DNA from: Lineus longissimus
Lineage: Eukaryota; Nemertea; Pilidiophora; Heteronemertea; Lineidae
Direction: 5' to 3'
Assembly: GCF_910592395.1 (NCBI RefSeq)
Contig: NC_088314.1
Coordinates: 7,814,001-7,874,000 of the forward strand
DNA: 60,000 nt
A program made the translations under genes and the position numbers. Shown piece by piece: positions 37,101-49,100 of the stretch; position 1 is the first letter of the stretch; the number at the start of each line of letters is the position of its first letter. The notes under the pieces are model-generated. The model saw only the letters and a program-made list of their open reading frames with translations, was not told the DNA's origin and made no database searches.

Positions 37101-40100
37101 TATTTGGTACCCTCTGAAACGTTTTGGGGCAATAGCCCAAAAATTTAGAACAGTTATGCAAATATGATGCATTAATATGCAAATTCTATGAATGAATACA
37201 ATAGTGCTGATGATATTGATAGTTTGGTGAGGGTAAGACAGAAATAGGTGAAGAAGGAGAAGTGCAAACTAAGACAGTTGATTTGATTTCAATAAACCAT
37301 GCAAATTTGAAACAACCCTCACAATGCATCCAGAAAATCATATCATCTCTTGAAATCACAGGCTGGACTGTCCTGTCCCATATTCCAAGATGGCCGCCGG
37401 GCAGCCATTGACAATACATGCAGAGCAAATCCTATTCATTGTCATTGGACGTAATTTGCTGATTCTGCTGCCGCGAGACGGCACGTGATGTCATTTTCGT
37501 CATCAGCGGGCTAGCATTGTTGCTGCGTTGACACTCAGCTCTCAACTCAATAATTTTTTAAGGGCAACACTTTCCAGCAGATAAAGATTGATGAAATTTT
37601 AAAATCCTCATGCACAGCCAAACTGCATCAGAACAACTAATCGATGTACCTCAAAGACAGATGTCAAGGGTAACTCAAACACAGGTACATGTAAACATGC
37701 ACTTAAACACAAAGCCATTCTCTTGAAGGGATTCCTCTCATTTAGGTGGATAGTACTTTATTGCCAGGATTAAGATATCTATTGGGCTTTTATGAATCTA
37801 GGCTTGATGATATGTATAACATTCTTGTGGAAATCAATCGTTCAAATTTGTTTATCATGTCTCAACAGGATTGCTTTTGAAGAGCTATATGGCCTAACTC
37901 GTGGTGTATCAGGGTGACAGATTATTTACCTGTTCTGAGACTAAGTCTTGAGTTCAAAACTTAGTACTGAGTCATTTAGGTCAAGAGAGGCTTATTAATT
38001 TTAAAGAATACCTCTAAATTTGATGATGTAAAGACAGGAAATCCCTATTTTTGTTCTCATCACCATTACCGGCGTCATAAGCGTATTGGATTTTTGCTGG
38101 AGGTATGGAGTCCACTACAGGCTACTCTCCACCTATGTGGGATCTTTTACTTGCCCTGGCATAGACACTCAGGTACAAGGGACCACAGCCTTTAGTCTCA
38201 ACCGACAGACCCTCATTAATTCATCTCATATGAGCTCCAAACCTGTTGTGAAGAGCCAGGAGCTTAGTTCCTTGCCACGCCGGTTCATCCAGAAATACAA
38301 TCCTGAGTTCTTTCACGATCTAACCTGGCCCTACTGTGTGGTATCCAGCAGTGTTAACCACTAGGCTACGAGTGTAAATCACTAGACTATGAGGCTCCTC
38401 TTCTAAAGTTTCGGTTCTGATATCTCACACTTTGTAAGATGGGAGAAAAGGGAGAAAATGGAATCCTAACACCAGAGCACGAACTTCGGACACTTTTTTC
38501 ACACGACACATATGACTGAACAAAGACATGACCAACATTTAGTAAGACACCCACAAATTGTGAATGTGCAAAGACAGTGTGGTGGTATTAGATGTGCAGG
38601 TGTGAGTTAGCCGGGCTCAAGCTCAAGTTAAACGATTTCTAATTGTATTACCAATCCAAGCGTAATCACAGCTAAGACATTGGAATCCTGCTCGGAACAT
38701 GGTGTCATACTCAACATTTTCGGCAAGATTAAGTCACACTCAGTCACTGATAGTGATATATGTCTCTATGCAAACCCAAAGGTCCGCGAATATGCTCTTT
38801 TTCAATTTGCAGTTGAGTTTATTTTTGCATTTCCTGCCAGAATTTACCAGCACGAAGACCAGAATACCTTCATCACTTTATCAGTCAAACCAAACCCAGC
38901 AACTTAACTTTACTTATTCATGTTTGAAAACCACTGACTGGAGCCAAATTTTCGAGTGATGATACATGTAGGTCATTTCGACTGAAGTCAGTGCGACACC
39001 CTCGTCCAAACAGAACCACAATATCAAACTGTCCATAACGTGACATACCTTCTTCTTGAGAGAGCACTGGCGGTAAACCATTGGAATGGTGATTATACTG
39101 GGGCGATTTGGGGACACTCCTTAAAAGGCACCGGGAAATGTCACCATAGTGGGGTGTCATTAACACCTTCAGCGCCGAACCACGGAGATCTACGTTGCCC
39201 AAATCCCCCCTCCCCTTTGAGCTGGTTATCTGAGTCTCATGGACTTCATGAAGAACTACGCCATCGCCATCTTCAGGGCAAGGTAAGAACTGAAACAACC
39301 GTAGGAACTCAAGACCGTTTTCAGTTCCTACCTTGCCCTGAAGATGGCGATGGCGTAGTTCTTTCATGAAGTCATTTAAAGTTCTGAACTACGACATCGC
39401 CATCTTCAGGGCACGGCAGGAACTGAAAAGACCGTTTTGGTCTTTTCAGTTCCAACCGTGCCCTGAAGATGGCGATGGCGTAGTTCACGAAGTCCATGAG
39501 ACTCCGATAACCAGCTCCAAGGTGAGGGGGAATTTGGCCACGTAGATCTACGTGGTTCGGCGTTGAAGGTGTTAATACTACAGGAGGTTCTAGACTCCAA
39601 TGTTAGATGGCCGCACCAGACAGGGAAATCATGACATCATTGGTTTATTTTCAAACCTGATGTGGCGTGATGTCGAAAAGATCACAGATGCGCATTCAAC
39701 AGCGAATCATGGATCATCCATGATGCTATTTAATTTCCTCAATTGTATCTCAACAATAAGCTAATTGACATCACCTCACATCAAATAGCGTGAAACTTTT
39801 ACGAGTGACGTCAGGAATTGTACCTGTCGGGCTGCCATGGAATCCCAGCAAAGGAATAGACTTCTTCCGTTACATAAGATTAACTTTTGTTGGAGTTGGA
39901 AGGATCAGCCAATACGGCTTTAGTACACAATTTGATGCACGCATTGTCACGTGAGTTAATGCAACACGTGGTTTAATGCATGTGTTGTCATGTGATTTGA
40001 CACAACACGTGGTTAAATACGTGTGTTCATTGTCACATGATTTGACACAACACGTGGTTAAATACGTGTGTTGTCACATGATTCGATACAACACATGGTT

Positions 40101-43100
40101 TATTGCACGTGTTGTCATGTGATTTGATGCAACACGTGGTTTGAAGCACGTGTCATGACCCATTTTGGCCGACCCTAAAACTGCAAGAATATCTAGAGGT
40201 TGTTTATGAGCTGGGATTGGGAATAGCTTTAGTTGGCTAGAAGAAACACTTCAAGGAGGTTTTCTCAAAGTTATTTCAAGTTAATTGTCTTTGTGGCATT
40301 TTTGAGATGATCCCAAGGACTTTCACATTATCCCTCTTGTGATGCTGGTCCACAGGTGGCGTTTGCATAAAGTGCTGTGAGGGTGAGGGCGGTGAGAAGC
40401 AGAGCGTTTACCAGATAACAACAATCACAGATAGTTTTGTTTTTATTCTCCCGAGATGTTGAAGGGGCCACAAGTGCATGAATTATCCTAGCCCAAATCG
40501 GCCTGTGGAAAGTGTTGTACGAGAGCAAGACGGCTGGGCAGGTGTAGAAGTTGGACCATGATCACTGATCCAGATTTTACACCCACCCATTAGAAGATAG
40601 ATAGGAGCAGACGCATGCCACATTTTATATTTACCTATGAGGGACTTTGACATATTTGTCGGGTATCAAGCCATCCTTGCCTTGGAAGCTGCCCTCCCAC
40701 CAGTCATCCGACACCTGGCTGTAGATAGTCAGAACATCACCCTTCTTGAACGATATTTCACGATCAGTGCGGCCCTGGAAGTCGTAGGATGCAGTCACTT
40801 CTTTTCCCGCGTCCGCTTCTGCAAAATATCGAAATGTTATATTGATCAGATGAGAGATCTTTGAGTACACATGGTGTGGGGTACACTTTGCCTTTTTTTA
40901 AAGATGTCATGGAACATATCTTTCTTGGTGAACAGTTCAACTAGGAAACTTATCAGTTGATCTCAGAATTCTGTCATAGTGTATGAGTTAGGATAATGCT
41001 CTCCAGCAGAGGGTTTGAATGCAGTTGAATGTAGCTCGCCGCAGAGTAATTAAACCACAAGTTCAATTTTAACGTCAGAGGTCAGACCTGATGGTTTGAA
41101 TTTACGTAAAAGATGATCATTTACGGTCAAAATGAAATATTTAATGGAAGAATATAATACTGTCCCAATGGCTTAAAGATTGATATAACATGCAAAATGC
41201 GGAACAAAACTGCAGCATGCAAAGATAATACTTTTACTGACAAATACAAATATCTGATCTTCATCTTATCAAACTTTCAAAGTATATATAGGGGTATTCA
41301 GTGTAGACTAACAGCAATATAATGGTTATATATTACTTAACAATAAAGTGTCTTAGTTCAATAATTGTTTTGTGAAGAGAACATTTGAACTGATACTCGA
41401 GATATGTAAGACCCCACTGAAGCAGAAGCCCAAATGGGCAGACTTTTCTTGTTAAGATATTTCTACCTAATAAGCAAGCAACATATATTAGTAGCACATC
41501 TACCACTGAAGCAAGACAATAAAGCGTGTGTAAACAGTGAGCGTGTCATAATCTAGTAGCTTTCACAATCATATCCATCCTGAGGAAATCAGGGGTTATC
41601 CATCCTGAGGAAATCAGGGGTTATCCATCCTGAGGAAATCAGGGGTTAATGTTCGGTTCTCCGGCCCTGTACACAAACCCCTGGGACATTCACCCTCACT
41701 TGGCTGGAGAAGCCAATATTTACCCCTGAATTCCTCAGGATGACTCATATTGAGACCCTTGAATTCTTGGGCAATGGTATTGGACAAATCAAGAGTCAAC
41801 TGATGGCCAGTGGTTCTTAGGTTAGTAAAGCACCGTACAAACCAGTGATTTAAATCGCAACAATCTGCGATTATAATCATTGGATGTGCAATACAAAAAT
41901 TACTCGTCTGCTGGTAAAATCTTCTCAGCAACAATGTAAGTTCAAACGCAAACATGCGATCAAAAACAATTTGACAATGTTCAGTCCAAAAGTAACGTTC
42001 CTGACTGCACGCAAGACTATACTCATAACATCATATGTAAAGCATATTTCAGTCATCCCTCTGTCACAATTGTTTAAAAAGATGAAACTGGACCCAAGGA
42101 CCTCAACTTATGACGAGTTTCTAACCAGAGATGTTGCTTTGCACTCACCAATACATGTTACTTATGGCCAGAACTGTATACACAATAGAAACTTATAGGA
42201 AAGATTCTGGTCTATGTTAATCTATCAATATAAGCGATTCAAAAAACTTTCACAAACATCACTGAAAGAGAGAGATTTCTAGTAAAGATGGACAAAAGTT
42301 TATGACAAAGCTGGTTCAGCATCTAAAGGAACTCAGAATCAGAAACAGGGGTTAAAATAATCAAGCAAAAACCCCAAATTTGCTTATTTTTTACTCTGTG
42401 TAGGTTTAAACAGACGACTCTATACATAAGAGTGAGAACTGAATTTCTCTGAATTCTAACCAGCTTTAACACTATTGGAAATAAACACAATACTAGCAAT
42501 GACTCGACTCAACATAACGCCAGATACTTGATAGAAACTTTCAAAATTAGTAAACACGACTGCACTGAGAATAATGAGACTTCAAGTCAATCTCGAAGTT
42601 AGACTGCTAACAGTTTTGAGCTCCTCCTAGTGGCATGCAAGTTAAGTACCTGTTTCTACCACATTCCACGAGACAGTGGGTCCCGCATGCAATCCTAAAT
42701 GCAAGATGGAAAATATTCAAATATCAGTGTGAAAACTGCGTCAGAGCTAACCCACATTCACTCATGCTAACCATTTCGCTGCTGATACTTTACTGAGAGT
42801 GAGGTCAAAAAGTGAGAACTACTGGTGTTTAATTTTTCATGAGCTAATGCTACAGTGTTTAACTTTCTATGAGGTACATACAATACAGTGTTTAACTTTC
42901 TATGAGCTACAATACAGTGATAAACAAGTATTCTAATACAATCTGCTTCTCGGCGATGTTTCTGTTTTGTAGCTAGGCCACACTTTAATGAATTTGTGGA
43001 TGAAGTGATGAAAATGTGCTTCTCTTTTAACTCATTCACTGCCAAACTTATACGGATACATGTTACAGAACCCATCCTGTTCTTGTTAAACATGAACTGG

Positions 43101-46100
43101 TAGTGAAAGAGTTAAGCAATGCCTTTGCTGGAGAGCAATCCATCCACCATCTGTCATTCATCATCAAAATGTGGCATAGTGACAACCTCGTGACATGCAG
43201 ACGACTGTACATATCCTACACATGGCCTCTCCTGTTATCTCTCTATAATTTCACCGCTTTCTTCTGAGGAGGAATCACCTTTAAGTCACTCACAGTCTTT
43301 CACAAGTCATGTAGACAAGGCGAATATAGGGTTGTGCTAGCTTTCCCAATAGCATTCCGCGAAGATGACGTCACTGCAGCTGCTGCCCTCTATTTCCCCA
43401 TTGCTGAATTACAGGCAATGTCGGACAAACATGCGGTTTCGTAATGGATTCAGGCTTTCTAACTAGGGCAGTTAGATTCAATCTGGCACATGTCCGAGTG
43501 TTGGAAATACTACATAATTGTTCTGAATATTTCTCTCTCTGACTCTATGGTATCATTCATGCTAAAAACAATGCAGGGTCAAAGACAATTGACTTTGAAA
43601 TAAGCTCAAATGCGTAGAAATAAGTGTCGATGTCCGACTGTCACGTGACTAAAACGTCATCAATATCTTATGCAAATGACCTTGTGAGCTATAAATAGTA
43701 ACTTCGCGGAATGCTATTAACTTTTCATTTGAAAATAACACACAAATTTACTTGGCTAGTCCAGCATAACCCTTGTACTTGTAACAATATTACATACAAT
43801 GCAAAAGTATCATTAAAATTGTGTAAGACAAGCATCAAAAGCATAAACCAGATAGCCGTACAAATTCATCGGAAAGTACAAAACAACACATAGATACGAT
43901 ACTCAAAGACTATTCCAGATAAAAGTACAACATGCAAAAGATAAATTTCTGATATGCTATAACCATGGACTTGAAAGAGTCACATAAAACACAACAAGTG
44001 AACCCTAAGGCAACACCCCTACAACAGGCAAAGTTAACTTCTGACAAATTCAAATTTCAGACGAGCCGATTTTCAACATTTCCACTCAAAGTCCCCTCAA
44101 AAGACTGGAGATAAGGAACCAAGTAGGTCTACTGACTGATTTTGAAAACACTCTTTTTCATCCAATATTATTCAACATTATATAGGAAAAGGACAGCAAT
44201 GGCACTTCAAGTGACAATGAGTGATAGAGTAAGAAAGAAAAAAAATCTTCCAACTTTGTTCTTTTTTTGTCAGAAGCTACTCTTTGGTGCAGGGGGTTAA
44301 CGGACACAAGACATTGCTCAAGACTGATTGAAGAAGTGCCGAGGAGTTTGAAATGAGTACATTCATATTGGATGGCAAAGTTTACCTGACGGGAATTGTA
44401 AACGCCCCAGTATCAGATCAATCCAGGAATCAGCTAGCATGCAAAATGGAGGATGCGATTATCAAACAGTCAATACTCAAGGCCAAGGTCAAATGACTTT
44501 TGGCACTGAATGTCAAGGTCAAGGGGCTTTTGGCACTCAATGTCAAGGTCAAGTGACTTTTGGCACTTAATTTCAAGGTCAAGAGGCTTTTGGCACTCAA
44601 TGTCAAGGTCAAGAGACTTTTGGCATTCAATGTCAAGGTCAAATGACCTTTGGCCCTATCTGCATCCAAGTAACACACTCTGAAAATGAGAATCTCACCA
44701 TATACTGGCATCAAATAATTGTTAGTATTTAGTAGACTGCATTCGACAACTAAAGCATCAGCATGAGTAATAAATAGGGGCAACAGAGGGAGTCGGAGAG
44801 CAACAGGACACTGAAGCACTGTCACCCTATGGCGTCTTCAATCTAAGTTTACACGCATCAACAGGACATTCACATACCTGCTGTCGGTAGAGAATGCCCT
44901 GACGATCGTCGTTAACTTAGGTTGAAACTTCAGACAAGATGAGCGCTTTGCACTCGGCAAATAAGCTACCAATTCCATCACCGCGACTAAAGCTGCACTA
45001 TAAAACTACCAATTTCTCAAAGATTCCTAGGGCCCACCTATCTACGCACTCATATCCCGCACCGACATGGATGAAACTTTTCCTAATTTGCACAGGTTAG
45101 TATGAAACATTGATGTTTAGCATGCATTGCAGTAATATTCATGCACAGACTGCATGAAGTGCCGTACCTTGCGGCGTCCTTGGTTTCGGTTTCCAGTCTG
45201 GTACTTTAAGGGAAACGATAGAGAGCGACAGGTCATAACTTGTTCATGAAAGCAGCACGATATTGCCATCCCCTCCCCAATCTTCGCACACGTAACAGCC
45301 AAAAGTAGGATTTATCACAAACAAAAGCAAGCTTTACCAAGTTCAAGTAGAGCAAGGTTTTTGCGCATTGCTCCAAAACTTTGTCTAATGCTGTGAAGAT
45401 CCAGGGGAATACTTCATGCTGGCCATCCCCTGGTTATAAAAAGCCAAACATTATCATGTCATCTGACGTATTTATAAAAGCCACCCTAGCCCTTAGCTTT
45501 CTGTTCGTGTGCATGTTAGTCAAACTTGTCATCCGTGGGGCTAGTTTCATAAGCAGTTTGGGTGTGGGTTCAAACTTACCCCAATTGTGTGGTTCTAAGG
45601 GTACTAAAATAAAACTGGCGACTTTAGGTGCAAACTCGCAAATGAGTAAGGAGCATTCCATCAGCCAGCACACACTCTCCATATGTTAAGTTTTCAACAA
45701 CACAATATATCTATGGCCAATCCGTCACCTGCTAGGCCAAATCATCAATAAATACAATACAAGCATATCAGTGTGAATTTTCTTCGCAGAATTTTTACCC
45801 CACAAAGGTCTTGAAATTAAGGCACGACCATTGACAATTCAGGACACTAAATGATGAAGTGATTCGACAGCGCCACAAAATCGAGTATTAAGAGAGGCCT
45901 GAAATTCCCCAATCTAAATTAGTCTTTTAGAGACAACGTCACAGCAACAATGGGGGGAAGTTAAATTTAACTGCATAGAACTTCCTTTTCAGTGTACACA
46001 AAATAATTCTAAACCAAACAGCTTATACACAAGTACACAAATACACAAATAGCCCCTAATTTCTTGATATCCTGTGTGCTGATTCATACATTTTTGAAGC

Positions 46101-49100
46101 AAACAAACTCATGTCTACAAACAATCACTGCCCTCCCCTTTTACAAAGATATCAATAAGTGCCAACAATGCTTAGAAATGAGAGTATTACTTCAAGGTCA
46201 GACAGAAAGACGCACCAACTTGATTCTGTCACAAGATTAACGAACCAAACTTACCATCATCGCTTGGAGGGAAAATAACTTCCACATCATCTTCGGACAG
46301 ATTATCTAACTGGTCCATGTTGTCGGTATCACGATCACTGAAGAGAAAATCGAGATAACGATAACTGTCTCTGTTCTGCTGAGATGTATGTATGTTCACT
46401 TGACTGAACTCATATTGAGAGTCTACTGAAACAGTTCACAGATTTTCGAATGGCTTTATACAGCCTACCAAGTTTCAATGGCCATACACAGTTCACAGAG
46501 TTTCGAATGGTTTCATACAGTTCACCAAGTTAACAATAATTTATACAGTTCACCAAGTTTTGAATGGCTTTATACAGTAAACTGAGTTTGGAGTGGCAAA
46601 GCCAAATCGAGGCAAAGGAAAGATGCATCCTGGACAAGAGCCACCATAACCTACCCTTCATCAGACCCTGTGATAAACTTGTCATACACAGGTCCGCCGT
46701 CGTTGGGAAAGATCTCTTCCTGGTGCATAAGGATGTTCTTAATGAGATCATTGACGCTGCCATGGAACTGGACTTGGTCCCGATCGGCCGGGATGGGCAG
46801 GAGAGTCGGCCCAAAGCAAATGGCAAGGTTGTACGGATCCATCATGTTCTCGTCACTGTATTCAGACAAACTGAAATAAAATAATCCATTTGTTACATGT
46901 ACATTTATCACCTCAACTGAATGACAAGGTTCACCGAGTTTTGAATAGCTTTATACAACCAACCAAATTTCCAATGGCTTCATAGAGTTAAACGAGTTTC
47001 GAAAGGCTTTATACCAGTTCACCAAGTTTGGCACAAGAACAGATTTGATGTTCCCCATTCCGGGATCATAGCCTAATCCTGAATCTTCATGAAAATCAAG
47101 CAACTTACTGCGAAAGGAAGGCAAATAGGTATCTCATGACTATCACAATTGAGCGAGGAAGCGTCTGGATTAACTCTTTCACACGGTCCAACCATTCCTG
47201 GCGTGATTCTAACTCTGAAACATTATAACATCCTAAGATTAATATTGGATGTGTTCTTATCCAGGAGCAAGCAGAGAAGTCACATAGCTGAGTTGGCTTG
47301 GTCACTGAACGAACAAAAATTTACAATGTATAATGATTTTGCGCCTACCGTGCCTTGTTTTGAGAGCTTAAAAGCAACCATAACCGTTGTTCGAAAGCTG
47401 TCATAGTGACATTTCATTGTTTAGTTTGGTTGTTTTAGAAAAGAAATTGATTCCTTACTCTTGGTATTGGTTGTCTCACCAAACTGTGGAGCCATCAGTG
47501 AGCTCCTCACCGCTCGTCAGAGAACCTGAGCCACTATGCCACCATGGCTCCTAAAGGGTACTTTTATATCAACTAAACTTACTTCCTACTGCTATAAACT
47601 CATCGAAGAGGTGAGGTGGGAAGAGGGGCTCCTGAAGCTCCCTGAAGTACGATTTGAGAACCCCAGCGACTGAATTGATATCCTTGGCATCCGCGACCTC
47701 CAGTAATGGATCGTCACCTGCAACAAATTCAGAGGAAATCTCTTTCAACGTAAATGCTTACCAATATATTATCATCATGATAATCTAGGTTTGCTATTCA
47801 TCTTTGCAGTGGTCTGCCATTCACCACACAACATTTTCGTGAGAACCAAATCGACCAATCGAAATAGGAAACCATTAAAGGGGTACATCGTTCTTATTCT
47901 AATAGTTGGCTATTGTACAAATTTTCAAATTCAACTACAAATTTTCAAAATTTCAATGGGGTAGGCCTTTAAATGAGTAACAGGGATTACGTCAACAAAT
48001 TTCTTACCCTTTTCAAACATTCCCTTGAACTCGTTGATCTCAACTTGTGCACCTGATATTCTGAATATCCCCTGGTGATGAAGACCAAACAGGTTGATGA
48101 TGCGGATGCAACTCTGGATGACCAGCGGGATCTCTTGTCCCGTCATCTCAACGTAGTCCTCGAGATTGCCACCGAACAGTTTGCACTGACTGCCGCCAGG
48201 CGTCCGACCTATTCTTCTCTTTTTAGGCTTTGGAGGTAGATTGGGTCTGGAGGGAAAAAATAGCATCATGAATGTCGTGAAGGTAAAACAATTATTGAAA
48301 TTTCCATTATGACCCAGGGGCAGAGAATCTAGTCAGGCCAGTCTCTATTCAGTATTAAAGGGCTTACTCTCAGGATGCATATCAGCTTCTACTTAAAATC
48401 TCTTTTAAATGTTTACACTTCAACTCTGAATCCTTCTTTATCATCACACACAAGAAGACATATTCGGTAGCAGGTTTGGTCCAGGGGGGGCGGAGGCAAA
48501 GTGTGTCCTCTTTTTTTGACAAGATCTCAAATTGACCGTGTATTCAAGAAGTTTTTAACTATGTCAAGTGTAATGTAAGGTGAAGGGCTTCCTTTTATAA
48601 TTCAGGATCAACCTTGAAAAAGTTGCATCACCGAGCATCTACTAGTGGGTTCAATTCTACCTGAACTAACCTTGGTATCTGAGATAACTGTCCTTCCCCA
48701 AGTGCGTTCTGAATCGAGCTGAACTTGGCCTGCAGTCTTGCTATCAGGTTATTCCCTATCATATATGTGTGGAATTTCTGAAAGAGGCCAGTATCAAGTC
48801 ACATTATTAGTTTAAAATTATACGACAATATGACATGGATGGCTATTTCAAACTCCACGTCCAAGATATTACTCACAGAAGATCACCAAGGACCAAATAT
48901 AGTTGTCCTGATACACAGACAGTATAGCAGCTGCATGAAATTAACCACATGACCGACAACTCAAGCATTCGGCTACAATGGATTTCAGCCTTTTTATGTG
49001 CTGTGAATCAAACCTTAGGCAACTCAGATGAGTTTCAACAACTCGACTGGATCAAATCCACAGTGTACCCAAAGCACAGCACTGATGCTTGTAAATTTCA

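Larger units (their letters stand above)
34147..40634. other. 6.5-kb srGAP intron before the last exon
   Basis: It contains possible transposon coding debris (about 35541-36700), an 18-bp repeat, a SINE, the TTAA palindrome element and the CACGTG array. No alternative srGAP exon is recognised. Confidence 0.6.
40819..46254. other. 5.4-kb srGAP intron before the SH3 exon
   Basis: It contains the 26-bp tandem/foldback repeat, a three-unit tandem repeat, a 371-bp MITE-like element and the half-site minisatellite. No exon is recognised. Confidence 0.6.

Noticed and set aside
38918-39369. Long open frames on both strands (up to 149 codons)
   Set aside because: They arise from the palindromic transposon at 39164-39571; the two strands read nearly the same peptide.
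44430-44825. 131-codon minus-strand open frame with repeated LTLTLSAKS
   Set aside because: It is a translation of the 30-bp minisatellite, whose unit is a multiple of three and so stays open by construction.
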